From NCBI RefSeq assembly GCF_002105155.1, contig NW_019028981.1, forward strand, positions 1,094,501 through 1,158,500: a DNA stretch of 64,000 nucleotides. The letters are read 5' to 3'. Below, one piece after another: positions 34,701 to 47,478 of this stretch. The DNA is from Lobosporangium transversale (Eukaryota > Mortierellomycota > Mortierellomycetes > Mortierellales > Mortierellaceae). Position numbers and translations under genes: made by a program. The notes beneath the pieces were generated by a model that made no database searches, was not told where the DNA came from, and worked only from the letters and a program-made list of their open reading frames with translations. Every line of letters starts with the position of its first letter. Position 1 is the stretch's first letter.

Positions 34701-35856
34701 GCAGCAGCATGGTCTGCAATTCAGGCCGTCGAGGGCATCGACCGCACCTATACATACAATCAAGAACGATTGGGGGACACATGTTCAAGACCAAAGATTC
34801 TATTCACAACCACAGCGATGTATTGCCCCTGCACTTATTCGACAACAACATCATTCTCAGCCTGCCCAAGTCACTGGAGATGCGAATGGAGCTATATTAC
34901 GACATATCATAGCTCCTGATGAACTTGCGTTAGCCATTGATCTGGAAATGGAGGAGAGTAGGCGGAAGCAGGAAATAGAGCGATTAGGAAAGCTTCAGGA
35001 GCAGGAGCAACAGAAATGCAACGACCAAGAATCCAAGCTGATTGAGTCAGAGCTATTACCGTCTGGATCCCAAGATACAACCGCAAGTATTATAGCCTCC
35101 ACTACTATCGCAGCCGATGATACTATTGTGAGTGATGTCATATCGCTGAATTCGCTCACCATCCTGGCTGCAACGAATTCAGAGCTACCGCCAACCTCCA
35201 CGGCCGTAGCGGAGCCAATTAGTGGCAACTGTGACCTTATCCTGGCAGCTGTACGCCCACTGGGCCAATTGAACGACGTTGGGAAGTCGGATGTACCATC
35301 TCCATTATCGCGATCCCTTCCACCCCCGAAACGCAGCCTTCGTCGCCAGCCATCCATAATAACAGGTCCCGAAGGCTCCGCGCAACCATCGCTGCACAGA
35401 GCAACTATGGTATCACAAGCTTCACAAGCCTCACGAGTATCATATATTTCAATGCCAAAATTAGATGCGTCTTTATTAGAAGACGAGTCTTTCCATATTT
35501 TTGAAGATGGACCAACTGAAACCACGACCATAACGAGGAGAGATGATCACATGGCAATACTGGAATTCGCAAAAGGTGATAATGCCGGCGATGGGCCTGA
35601 AGACTTAATGGCAATTGAAGCCTCGGTTGCTACGGCTATGACGGATAGTGCTACCACTACTTTGATGGATTCAATTACAACTCTAGCCATGAATAGAAAT
35701 GAACTAAGTCGAGATGGATCTTCTGCAGCATTATCTCCTGTATCTCCTGTGTCCCCTGCATCCCTGGTATCAATAGATTCCCCTCCCATATTACCAAGGC
35801 GATCTCCCTTCCGTGGCATTGTAGCAACGAACACAAGTCCTGTCAGCTCATTGTAG
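31758..35856 (+). CDS. Large PH-domain protein
   Basis: Exons 31758-32312, 32424-33561 and 33656-35856 join in phase to give about 1297 residues. A single pleckstrin-homology domain spans about residues 150-255 and is cut by intron 1. It starts ILEEWLQKRSSSLQLVWKRR, continues WCVLRDGCFYYYRSN, and closes with the family Trp in AETAQALDLWLDAIQGHIN. PH domains bind phosphoinositides, so membrane recruitment is likely. The N-terminus is His/Ser-rich. The remaining ~1000 residues are mostly disordered Ser/Pro-rich sequence with many SP/TP and SPxR-type phosphosite motifs. A short coiled coil occurs near MEESRRKQEIERLGKLQEQE. It may be a scaffold for polarity or signalling. No RhoGAP, SH3 or kinase domain is visible, so I give no symbol. 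Confidence 0.85.
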
Positions 35857-38618
35857 TACAATCAGTTTTCATGCTCTGTTTCCTAGATGTATAATACACA
35901 ATAACAAATAACTGTTCTCTTCCTTTACAGACAACCGAAAATAAACAGAGTTCCACAGTTGCTTGCAATTGATATCCACATATCCATTACATAGGAGCGT
36001 AGCAGGTGAGGTGCCTTCTGGCTGTGTTTATTAGAGCAAATCCACCGGGGTTAGATCTTAGATAAAAATAATAATTTAGGACAGCTGTAGCAGCTCACGA
36101 TAGATTTTTTGAAAGCAACACCGCAAGAGATCGGGTCATTCTTAAAAAATTAAACGGCATTTTGCTGTCTGGCCCCATTTCAATCGTATCACATCAAAGA
36201 TCAATATTACATGGGCACTACCTTTTAACTCTGGGGTGTGGTCTCATTCTCCTTATCCTTGAGGTAGATATTCTCCTCAATGTTTCTAGTAGATCTTAAG
36301 ACCAACTTTATAGTTTTTTCTTGTCTATGGTTGATACTGTATTTACATATTTTGCCTACTTTGAACCCATTGGTCTGCCAACTTTCATGTAATTAACGAG
36401 TCGCTGAGCAGAAGGGGACAGAGCGGGAAATTGAAAGCCAGAAAATGTTTTTCATCCGGTGATAAAAAATAATGAGGTTCAACACTGCAAAAGTGGCGCC
36501 GTTGTGCAACAAATGAATTTTCCCACTGATCCATGTGCAAAAGATCATGCAAAGCTTCAAACCCAAAATGTTCCAGACGCCCCTGGTCTATTTTATTCCT
36601 CCTTCCCAGTTTTGTTAGAATATGGCTATGCCTGTTGTCGGTTGAGAATCGGAAGCATAGACTTAAAAAAAAAAAAAAAGAGAGACGTTTCAATGTGGCG
36701 CTCCATACAACAATCTAAATACAGGGGGGGTGATAAAGCTTTCCGTTATTGTATCCTTTCAGTCAGTATCAAGTCTCTAGGTGCCCAAAACGCGTGCTTT
36801 TCTCATATAGACGCGTGTGCAATCATACTAGAAAGCACCCACCAAATCTTTGAAAAGAAAATAATGTGAGTGATGGAGGAAAGTAGATGAGATTATAAAA
36901 AAAAATAAAAAAAAAAAATAGCATGTCGGCGATTTGATATTGACCGATAACGGGAAGCTGACACATGTTCTGCAGTGAGCGTCATGCACGCGTGTGCTTG
37001 TGTGTCCAAACTATGAAGGTAAAGGAAGGCTCTTCGTTTAAGGAAGGGAAAAGGAGGAATGAGGGGGAAGGAGAAAAATAAGGGAGCGAAGGGGAAATAT
37101 GACGGTGATCGGATCGCATCCTTGGCAGCCTGACTTCGAAAAACAATAAAATGAAGTGTGGCCATCCAGGAGTTGAGTGCAGCGCGTATAAGCCAAAAGG
37201 GTGCACGTATGGACACAAGTTATTTTTCTATTAGTGAAGTCTACGACCTTTTTCGAGGGGGTGGGATCAATATATAAGATAGAGCCTAGAACTAAGAATG
37301 ACTTGGTGTACCTCTTCAGCGTTGAAAGCTTTGTCATCCTGACAAGAAAGAGACAGTAAAAAAAAACTGACTTAACAATGACAGAAGCGAGTGGAAGGCT
37401 CTTTTCATCTTTTCTTACATCCCTTCCTCTAAGAAACATTCCCAGACAAGAACTGGAAAGTGGATTTGGATATGTGGGTATTAAGAAGGGGATTTAGAAG
37501 CCAAAGGTGCTGCTTCAAACAAACAAAAAAAAAAGGAGGAATGAGAAGATACAAACCATTTTTGCCCCTCGATACAAGAGTTAAGAAACTATTGGGATGC
37601 ATGGTGTGTTTGAAATGAGGGCTGTGATGAAGGAGTGAAATGTTGAGGATTTGTGCACCAATAACATGTAAAAGAGAGCAGGGGGTTGCCTATACTAGCG
37701 AGAGTGGTTCTTCCTTTCTGTACGCTCATATTCATGTAGTCATTGAATAGCAGCATCGGCGCATCCTCTAAAAGTAAGGCTTTACGTTGGAATAACGCAA
37801 AAGAAGGAGGATGCCGAAAAAGAAGTAATCCTCGCACAGACCCTGTACACAAACAATGTATGGATGAATGGATAAGTGTATAAACAATCCTCCTTACTCA
37901 TGTTCTTGGCCCCATGAACAATCTCATTTTGATCTGCCTTGATCATTCGTTTTTTGTTGCATGAGGATCTCATTGTCGTTATTGAGCATTGTTACTTTAT
38001 TTTATTTAACCTTTGTGTCCTTGTCCAGACGTGAATTTAATATTTTGCCGCGTTTAGTGCAAATTTTCTCCATCTACACGTTGCTCACGTGCATAAATTG
38101 ATCTCAATCCCATCATTCTTTACTGTAATAATGTGTCTTTGAGCACATCAATTCGTTAATCCGTTATTGTATTACTATTGTTTGCTTCGCCTAAACCCAT
38201 CCAGGAAAAGGAAACAACGTGTTCTGTTCTGCGCTTCGACCTAAGATATGGTTATTTTTTAATTTACTTCACTTGTAAATATTACATCTGTTCTCAATCA
38301 GCACCATTAGTCTAGCCCCTCTTCTCCCTCCTTCCTTCAAATGAAGCGGGCTCAGTACAGTTGCTTGCTACTTTTGCTACTTCTACTTTACTACATTTTG
38401 TTTTGCTTACTTTGTTCTCACGAAGACAAAGAAAACCCGCTTACTTCATTTCTCTGCTTCTCCTTTCTTTGGTTCATTCTCCCACTTTTTCCCCTAACTG
38501 TTGCCTTCATTCACTCTTTCGGTTACTTCCTCTTCCCTCTGCCCTTCCTTCCTACGCTCAACCGCGCCCAATTTACCGAGCTGCATCTCCGCAGCGACGC
38601 TATGCCATCACAAACATC
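35857..38618. other. Gap and leader of the STE20-like gene
   Basis: No supported gene between 35857 and about 38300. Frames at 36459-36869 and 37038-37439 lack family features. From about 38280 the plus strand is pyrimidine-rich, probably the 5' UTR of the kinase-like gene. Confidence 0.5.
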
Positions 38619-38646
38619 ATGCCGCCTGTGTTTCTTCGGGTTTTAA
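38341..38646 (+). other. Upstream ORF overlapping the kinase-like start codon
   Basis: An ATG at 38341 opens a 101-codon frame that ends 27 bases after the ATG at 38619, in another frame. The product would be hydrophobic and Cys/Leu-rich because of the CT-rich leader. It could reduce translation of the main frame if it is in the mRNA. Confidence 0.35.
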
Positions 38647-40481
38647 ATTTTCTTCCTTTCAGTCAAAGAAACACCTCCTTCCAACGGACTAGCGGCAGCG
38701 CATTCACCTCAGCTCCGGCCCCAGTCTCAGCCTCCGCCTTGGTCCAGCCTCCAGCACTACAATCCACACGAAATGAACGGGTTCTATCCTCAGCACCATG
38801 CTCATCCCCACTCCCTTCCACTAGCAACGGCAGTAAAAAGAAAAGTCCATGGTCAAGGCGGAGCTCAAAAAAGCCTACACCACATCGTGAGCAACAACCA
38901 TCACAGCCAAATAAAAATGGACACCCTAAACTAGCCTCAATATCGTCGCTAAAACTGTATATCAGCAGAGCGTTTTCCCCTACGCGCCGCGCGTCGCAAT
39001 CTACACCCATGGAACCATTGCACGATGGCTATATCACAGCGCCAACAGTACCAACAATAGCGTCACTCCCAATTCAGATACATCAGAAGAAAGCTTACGC
39101 TTCAGTACCAAATAATATCATTGATACTATTGTCTGCTGCAATCGGTCTTCTTCGGACGATGTTGACCTAGGGGGTGTCATCATTAAAACTAGTCGCGCG
39201 AACACGACGCCCGGGCAGTGGCAGGAGCAAGTTGACGCCTCGCCTTTATTATCCACATCGCCTCCCTCTCCCACATCCTGTTACGTATTAGAGCCCCCAT
39301 CACACCTACCTTTGGTCTCGACGCATTCAAACATCGCCGATTGCCACAGTGATAACAAAAATAACAATAAAAGCAATGCGCAATGGTTACTAACTGGATC
39401 CGTTGACACCCTTGAGCAACTGCAGCAACGCACTGAACATCTCGAACAACACGAGCGTGACGAACACAAGCACAGACATGAACACAAGAACAGCTGCTAC
39501 CTTCAGGGTGATCAGAAACCCCGTCAACCGCATGAACATGAGACGAAAGAACCGCTTGTTATGGGTCCAGCGCCGAGGCCCGCATTGTTGGGTTGCACAA
39601 GGGTAGCAGAAGACGGCGGAAGCAGTGATACAATTCATGCGGGTACAGAAGCAATTACCACAACAACACCTGTATCAACAGTATCACCAGAATTAACGTT
39701 ACTTCGGCATTCGGCTTTTCAAGCATCATATGGAATACAAGGCGATGGTGGGGAGGGAGAAGTGAAAGAAGAAAGGAAAAAAGATGTAGGGGGGGGAGAA
39801 GAAGAAGGGCAAGAGATGAATGGAAAAGACATAAACAAACGAGATGAACACAACCCGCGTCACCACCACTATGCTGAGTGCTCCAAAGATAAACAAGAGC
39901 AGTACAACGGTCAGCAGTATCAACAATTTGATAACAGGGGTGACCAACTGAGAAGGATGGATGATACTAGAATAGTACAAGACAAAAAGAAAAAGGCGTA
40001 CGGTGTCCATTTCTCCAACTCTCACTATGTATTTGATTCTACCTTTTTGCCTCCCGTTTCACTTTTGCCACCATTACAAACCCCCTCTTTCTCTACTGCC
40101 AACATGCCAACAGCACATGAGTGTTTTCCGCAGTCAGATTTAAACGAGATAGGACCACGGCAAACCAATGGAAGCAAAAAATGCAGCGGTGTCGAAGAGG
40201 TCAGGGAAACCAAAGAGACCAAAGAGATCAAAGAGATCAAAGGGATCAAAGAGAGCAAGAATATTGATCTTTTGAAGAAAGATCCAACAACTCGCTTCCA
40301 GATTCTTGAAAAACTTGGATCCGGGTACGTCCTCTTAGCTGTCAGTTTCCATGCATCAAAAGTAGACACACCAAACGGCACTACACATTCTTACTCTATT
40401 CATCGCATGCTTTCTTCTTAAAATTACTTTAATCATTCCTTGTACACTCTCGAGACTGTTTCCTGCTTCTTATCATCTAAC

Positions 40482-40515
<34 letters not shown>

Positions 40516-42666
40516 ACCCCAAAATGCAATGCAAATATGCAAGACAAAAAACCTCCGAATTTTTTGTTAATGCTCCCATCTTATTAACACCTTTTTACGG
40601 TTTTTATTCGTGTTCATGTGTGCGCACCCCTTTTAAATATTTGACCTCTTTTGTTAAAAAAATAGCTCAAGTGGATCCTCAATCTTCAAGGCATTGGACA
40701 GATTAGATGGAATGAAACCGGTAGCTCTCAAGAAGATTCCATTATTGACCTTGAGTGACAGCTTAGAAAGTAACGTTCCTGCTCAAGCAGATGTTGATGC
40801 TTTTATTAACAGTATTGCGTATCATAACGAGGATTGGGGACAAGGTGGCGACGAAGTAGTAAGGGAAGAATACATAACTGATGATGGCGGTGATAACAGC
40901 AAGAGTAAAATAAGGCAAGAAGGAACAAGATGTTTGGACAGACAGCCGTCAAACAACTGGCCAATATCATCAATGATAGCTTCAAAAATCGCAAGAAAAA
41001 AGGGTTATAATCAGGTCATGAAGTGTCAGGACTGTTTTCTCATTGGTAGTGAGTTATGGGTAAGCAATATTTTTTTTCTAGCCTAGTGTAGAAATGGTAT
41101 CACCATGATAGAAAAGTCGATCCACTCGGAAACTGGGTTAAAAAGAAGGATGTGAGAAAGAGAGGCAGAGTTGGTTTGTTTGTTTGTTTGCATCAACACG
41201 CCATCTTTATATCATCAGTCATTGCTCTTAAGTTTGACCATGAAAGCTTTTATTTTTTTGGCCTTATTATTTAGCTACTATTGGAATTTTGTGCCGGAGG
41301 ATCAGTTGCTGACCTCATTCGACTCTCAGATGGGCCTTTAACAGAGTCCGAGATCGGCTGGATCATGAGCCAGGTTCTTCAAGGGCTTACATTCCTGCAT
41401 AGCAAGGACCATGTTCATGGTGACATCAAAGCTGGGTATTTTTTTTTTTTTTTTTTTTTTTTTTGGAAGGCTTCTTTGATAAAATCCTAATTTCATTCCT
41501 TAAATCTCTTCCATTCTTCTTCTTCAGTAACATTCTACTTACAATGGATGGTCAGGTCAAACTTGGCGGCTCTGGCACAGTCTTGAATCATAAAGAAGGT
41601 GCAGGGGAGCGTAAGCGCCGTCGACGATCATTGGCCATGACCGAGTTCCCAGTAAGCTGGCTAGCACCTGAGCTCAACAACTCTGCAGTCTGTTGTCCTT
41701 CAGTAATCTCTGGGACAAGGGTCAAGAATTGCCCATTAGGACATGACAACACAAACAATAATACTGAAAACCCAAACAGCTCATCGTGGACACCAAGAGC
41801 AAGCACAGAGACAGATATCTGGGCTTTAGGGATTGCTTGCATTGAGCTCTCACAAGGCCGTCCACCTAGGCCAGAAATGTTACTCCTGGCAATGCTCGAT
41901 GAACAAAAACCTGTGAGTCATCAACAAATAGCGTTATCGTCACCCGCATTTGATATCGTTGATAGGCTTGGTGGGATTAAATTTGGTGGGATAGGATTGG
42001 AGTCAGGATCAAGGACTCCAGGATGGGAGAGCCTACAGTCCACTGCATCCTCTGCAAATGAATCACTTGGCGCAGTAGGGTTGGGGATGTCGGAGGAGAT
42101 GCGGTCGTTTATTGCAAAGTGCTTGACTCCAGACCCCAGGACCCGGCCTAACGTGTATGATCTGCTTCAGGTAAAAAAAAATGACTGGCCTCCTTCCAAA
42201 ATTTGATACAGATGCGAATGGCCCTATCTGGTCGCTGTTGTCTAATGAAAAATCTGCTTTCCTCCAGGATCCATTCATTATCCAAAACCAGGGAGGAAGT
42301 GCAGAACTGGTGGAGAGGATCCAACAGATGATGGAATTCGTGAACCAGTGCGCGTCTATCTCTTCAGAAATGCCGCTGCATCTCCATAACCAGCATCAAT
42401 CTCTACCTCTTCATGCTTCATCATCGTTACTACCAACAGTAGGCTCTTCCGCATCAGCCGCGGCAAACTCAACTTCGGCTCTGACATTGTCACTCAGTAA
42501 GGCATCATTGATGATCGATATGGACCTGGATGAGGCTAGTATCGGACCATGGCTCATTCCCATGGTCCGACCACGTGTTGATTCTGTCTATGACGCATCC
42601 AGTTTCTTTGACCAGTCTGGGTTGCCCATAGCCCCACCCGAGCCAAGCACGGCGAATCATAGTACG

Positions 42667-42697
<31 letters not shown>

Positions 42698-43112
42698 ATG
42701 GTGATCATTTTTTTCTTATGTATTCTGTATTTTTTAAATTTTTCTAGTATCACATTGGAAACATCAACGGGTCAGTCATCCTGTTGTAAAACAAGCCCTG
42801 ATGTGTGATCAAGCTGGGTACATGATCTTTCGTCATTCGCGTTCACCATCCTTGGCGACTATTGTAGAGAGTCACTTGGAGGATGATAGCTGTAGCTGCA
42901 ACAGCACCAGCATTAAGGACTTTGAGTGTAATACCACTAACAGCAGTGGTAATAGTAGCTATAATAGTAATAATGGCACAGGTCTTCATCGCATAGGCTC
43001 GGATGATCTGAAGATCGATTACGGTGACAATGGGAGTATTGGGCCATTAGATAGTGATGATAACCTTTCAAGCGCAAGCTATCATGATGTGCATAATTGG
43101 ATTGTTACATGA
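38619..43112 (+). CDS. STE20-like protein, predicted pseudokinase
   Basis: Exons 38619-40324, 40666-41059, 41275-41435, 41528-42170, 42268-42661 and 42748-43112 give about 1220 residues with continuous phase. Residues 1-555 are disordered, with a short KETKEIKEIKGIKE repeat. The kinase fold starts FQILEKLGSGSSGSSIFKAL, and the beta-3 lysine is present (VALK, Lys591). About 85 acidic/charged residues are inserted before the alpha-C region. The hinge reads GSELWLLLEFCAGGS, as in STE20/GCK kinases. The catalytic loop is HGDIKAGN (Arg of HRD is Gly749; Asp750 and Asn755 kept). The DFG is GSG (metal-binding Asp is Gly768, Phe is Ser769). Loss of the DFG Asp predicts little or no phosphotransfer. 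An APE-like WLAPEL and a C-lobe ending VYDLLQDPFII follow. Probably an allosteric partner or scaffold in MAPK or polarity signalling (inference). Confidence 0.88.
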
Positions 43113-44470
43113 ACATAAAAAAATTAATAAATAAATAGTTGAAGAGGTTTAAAACTGCGTAGTAATGTTATTAACAGTGCAATTGATGTATTAACCAAAT
43201 TCATGTGAATATTAATCCTGTGTACATAATGTGTTTTCTGTAGGGCTAGGTTTAGGTCCATGTCTGAGAGTAAACTTGTTGGGTTTCCGAAGGGGCGAAG
43301 ATCAACCTTTAGCCTGGTGGTTAAGTTCAAGATGACTTGCAGAATGGAATCCATCAAGGATTCATTTATACCAAGCAAGCCCATCCCGATCCTCCGAGAT
43401 CAAATTAAGGAGGTATTCCCCGGCAGGTTGGTCAAGTAGAAAGCACTGACTTCATGATTCAGCAAAGCAAGCAGACCACAATTACTCTCTGGTGTGGACC
43501 ACTAAAATGATAAAAAAAGGAGCTTTGGAAATCTCTTTATGACAATGTTATTAATATTATGAACAAAGGCTCCCTTATGCTACAACATGCAAAGAGCTTG
43601 CATACCTTGTCTCAAACTAATAAAAAAATGGAAGATTCGAAGAATGTAAAAAACAAAATTTTTTTTAATTGCATAGCCCGATGTAGAATTACTTTGCTCT
43701 TCACATTTTCGCAGTATGCTCAAATGCCTCACTTCTATTTCTGTCTTTCTTTTCCTAATTTTCTGGGGCTACAAAAAAAAAAAAAAAAAAAAAAAAAAAA
43801 GCGTTTTGTGGCATCAAGAGATCGATTGCGAACTGTACAGGCTGAGCAAACAAAAGAAGTCGACTTTTGAAAGCATGTGTGGCTAATTGCTAGTGTGTAA
43901 CACACACAAAGAGAGAGGAAAAGCTTCACATGTGGTATATATTTATATGTATATAAATAACAGCAACTATTGTTATTCTCTTTGTGTCTCTGTGGCGTTG
44001 CGGCCAAAATGGGTTCTATTTTTTCTAAATAGAAATTTCCGCGGAATCCCAAAAGTCCATTATTAATGAATTGTAATGATGCTATTAGTCATAATTCAAT
44101 AGGTGGTAAAAAAAATAATAATCGATTAATGAATAATTGTTTGCACGTACTGTTCAGAATGCTCTCAATGAACACAATTATATTACAAAGTATATAGATG
44201 TACATATATTAAATTGAACGGAAAACTTGCTTTTATCCAAGCAATCATGCACGACATTTTTCCTTTCCTACGTTCATTGTCGTCGTATTTTAGACGTCAA
44301 AATAAAAAACCGTTTTAAAAGAAATTTTTTTTGATAATTTTTCTTCTTTTCTTCGTACCAATTTCATCTTCATCACACTCCTCTAACTGTCTTCCATAAC
44401 CTTTCACCACACTCCTCCAACTATCTTTACATAACCCTTCACCACACTCGCCTCCCAACTACCCACCATA
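43113..44470. other. Gap upstream of the calmodulin-like gene
   Basis: AT-rich, with an A-run at 43772-43800. A 103-codon frame at 43559-43870 is unrecognised and includes the A-run. The last 100 bases hold a tandem repeat listed separately. Confidence 0.5.
44370..44470 (+). repeat. Three ~35-bp tandem units before a start codon
   Basis: Units beginning at about 44370, 44404 and 44440 share CA(C/T)CACACTC.CTC.AACT followed by CCATAAC-like ends. The last unit runs into the start codon context CACCATAATGG. Confidence 0.65.
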
Positions 44471-45390
44471 ATGGCAAGTCTCCTTGGTTTAATTTCTCAC
44501 AATGATTCATAATTCCTTGCTTTGTTGACCACGAAACTAACTTTGCTTCTTTCTTGATTCAAACATGGTCCACATACACATACGCATCTATATGGACACA
44601 TCTTTAGACTAGAGCTGACTTTACTGAATCTCAAATTGTGAACATCAAGATGCAGTTCAAGAGCATGGACAAGGATGGTGATGGCTCCATTACTGAGGGT
44701 GAATTCTTGGATGCCCTCAAGAGCTCTAACCGCAACCCTGACGAATACGATCTTCAGGCATTTTTCAATCGTGCAGACAAAAATCGAGATGGTCGCATCA
44801 CTTTCAACGAGTTCTTGGACGCCTGCCATGAATTGGGTCTAGGTCGCGATTGCGACCCCACAGGCCAACCAACTAAGAAGTCTCAAAAAGAGATCGATGC
44901 CATCTTCAAAGCGTTTGATTTAGATGGCAACGGGTACATCTCTCCTCAAGAGCTCAAGCAGGTCATGGCCAAACAAGGTGATTATCTGTCCAAGGAAGAG
45001 ATCAAGGAGATGATTGACGCTGCGGACACTAACAGGTAATGATGAATAAATAAGTAACTAAAAAAAAAAAAAAAAAAAAAAAAAAAGATGGATGAGTGAT
45101 GACTGAAGCAACATGACTGGGCAGGTTTTTTTTAAAAAAAGTGCGACAGGTGATGAGCCATTTAATCATGCACTGACAACCTCTTTTTGTCATTGATTGT
45201 AAAAATTTTTTTAGGGACGGCCAAATCGACCGTGAAGTAAGTCTAGATTCTCCTCAATGTCTCAATAGCTCAATAGCTCAATCGCTCAATAGCTTGCTCC
45301 AATTCTGTGTTTCCCACTAATCCAGTTGACATGTCTTTTTCTCGTCTTTTCCTCTCTCTCATTTATTAGGAATTTGCAAGGATGGTGTAG
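44471..45390 (+). CDS. Calmodulin-like four-EF-hand protein
   Basis: The short first exon (44471 to about 44486) is joined to 44615-45035, 45215-45236 and 45370-45390, about 159 residues. Four EF-hand loops are complete: DKDGDGSITEGEF, DKNRDGRITFNEF, DLDGNGYISPQEL and DTNRDGQIDREEF, each with acidic or Asn ligands at 1, 3, 5 and Glu at 12 (except EF3, where Glu sits in QEL). All four should bind calcium. The linker between EF2 and EF3 (GLGRDCDPTGQPTKKSQKEI) differs from true calmodulin, so this is calmodulin-like rather than CaM. The junction of exon 1 is uncertain: GTTTAA at 44487 gives MASLLADFTESQI, while GTCTCC at 44478 gives MATDFTESQI. The last two exons are tiny (22 and 21 bases), a pattern seen in fungal calmodulin genes. 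Confidence 0.9.
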
Positions 45391-45784
45391 ATATTACGCA
45401 GCTCCTTCTTAACGGAATACCACCGCAGCTAATACGAATTGCAAATTTAGTCCTTTCAATTTCTTGAATAATCAGTTTTGTACAACATTTTCAAAAAGAA
45501 AAAATTATACCAGCAACTTGTGCACAACTCGATCTATACTCCAATGCTCTTGCTCGATGTTCCTTTAATTGTTATTTTGCATTTACGGCATTTAATATCT
45601 TTATCAAAACACTCTCATCGCTATCTTGCCAGTCTTCATTATGTCCTTGTTGTGGATTGTGGTCAGAAAAAGACTATTATTTTCGGGTATACAGACATTC
45701 ATGAGAGTAAAAATAAATAAATAACAAAAGGGTTATATAATATCAATGCCATAAAATTGTCTAACTGTCTGAGGGAATGTACTA
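45391..45784. other. Convergent gap, no gene supported
   Basis: 3' regions of the calmodulin-like and carrier genes. An 80-codon plus frame at 45478-45720 lacks features. Near 45713 an ATAAATAAATAA stretch could give poly(A) signals. Confidence 0.5.
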
Positions 45785-47188
45785 CTAATACAGATCGAGT
45801 CGCCGGAACACTGCCCTGACTTGCTCCATGAACACAAAGGTGAAAATCGTGTGTGGGCTAAAGTCACAGCCAAAGAACATAAGAAAATCAAACCAATAAA
45901 ACTAATTGTTAATATTTGTTGTACAGAAAAAGAGCAGATTGCTAATCAAGAGTGCATGTGCGGTGAACTCTTTGGGTAAATAATAAACCTCTTTGATCAG
46001 CCGCCTCCCTCATTCACCCGAAGCTTCCTGTCTTTCATCTTTAACCGGTAAACTTACCCGATGCGAAGATAGTGGGCTGTGAACCCCTTGTAAAGAGCTC
46101 GGACTCCCTCCGCCTTGACCGTCTTGACAGCGCAATCAAGCGGGCTCTTATATAACATGCCTCCTCTCCCAGTAATGGGATCTGGTGCTTGATTATACAT
46201 TCTGGTCGAGATAATGTCAAATGGATTCATGACAATGCACAAGAAGAACCCAGAGATTAAACTACTGAGTGCATGGCAAAGCGCTCCATTCTCTAATCCA
46301 GCGACCGCAATCATGTTTTGCTTGACCACATCATATAAAGGTAATTGAACGGATGAGCCCACGCCGGTCCTCATCATCGAAGCATCCACACCTCTGTATA
46401 AACCTCGGAAGCCCTCAGACTTGTAAACGTGCCTTAATCCATCGAATGTATGTTTGTAGTAGTGCTGATGTCCAACTCGAGAGGCCTCATGGGATGAATA
46501 GGATTGTAACCGAGTTTTGACCAAAAAAAGCGGCGATGCCAGCACAGCAGAGAGTACGCCGCCCGTTCCGCCAGCTGCAATGTTGACCACATTGTTATTT
46601 TTGGCAGGATCTGTACCCAACAATTGATGAATTGAATGCTTGATGGGATCATACAACCCCAGCCGAGTTCCATTCATCATGATTTGGTACATGTATGCAC
46701 ATCCCAACCCACGCTGTAATCCTCGGATACCCTCATATTTTGCAATATGAACGAATGCCTGAGCAAAGTTGGTGTAGATCTTAGTTGTTCCTGGTGCCTG
46801 ACGCATCAACTCTCCTTGTAATTGAAGTCTTGTTTTGATTACCTAGCAATAATGAAATATGTATTTATGTGGAGTCAAGTAGACAAGTCCGACAAAAATA
46901 GAGCAATACAAGTGGGCAGAGGTTGTTTGTCAGTGCCTTTTCTTCCTCTTGAACAAAAAAGTAAACATCAAATATGGGGAACAATATAACTATTAGTACC
47001 TCGGCAGGATTGGTGATAGTAACAGCACCGCAGGCAGCGATACCTCCGGCAAGGAAGCCATAGAGGGCAGAGGGTTTTTTGATAGTTGTGTTTGTAGCTG
47101 TTGTGAGAGCGGTGCTGGTGGGGAGAGGCACAGCCTGAGTAGGGACAGCCATAGAAACGGAAGGAGAGCGTAATGTTGAGTTTGACAT
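45785..47188 (-). CDS. OAC1: Mitochondrial carrier, Oac1/SLC25A35 type
   Basis: Exons on the complement 47000-47188, 46058-46842 and 45785-45857 give about 348 residues. Oac1 carries oxaloacetate, sulfate and related anions across the inner mitochondrial membrane. The three carrier repeats show NPAEVIKTRLQLQGE (split by intron 1 after Glu), SPLFLVKTRLQSYS and NPFDIISTRMYNQ. The unusual second signature (no acidic residue in PxD/E) and the closing ALYKGFTAHYLRIGPHTIFT match the Oac1 subfamily closely. Each repeat ends with an EGxRGLxRG-type motif. An N-terminal Ser/Thr/Val-rich extension of about 35 residues precedes the first helix (ALYGFLAGGIAACGAVTIT). Exact substrate is inferred from subfamily. 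Confidence 0.9.
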
Positions 47189-47365
47189 GTAGACTGATCG
47201 GATGATGTTAAATTTTCAATGTCAATGTTGAAATGAGTCAACGAAAGGAAAATGACAAAGTGGAGCCCACAAGAAGGACTGTATTCCTTAAGATAAATAA
47301 AAGAAATAGAGAAATCCTTGAGCGGAGACAGAAAAGGAAAAGGAAAAGAAAAAGAAAGCAGAAAC

Positions 47366-47478
47366 AGAAATAGGAACAGGAACAGGAACAGGAACAGGAA
47401 CAAGAACAAGAACAAGAACAAGAACAAGAACAAGAACAAGAACAAGAACAAGAACAAGAACAGGAACAAGAACAGGAA
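47366..47478 (+). repeat. GAACAA/GAACAG hexanucleotide repeat
   Basis: About 18 near-perfect hexamers, first GGAACA then AGAACA, 180 bases upstream of the carrier start codon on its promoter side. Likely length-polymorphic. Confidence 0.9.
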
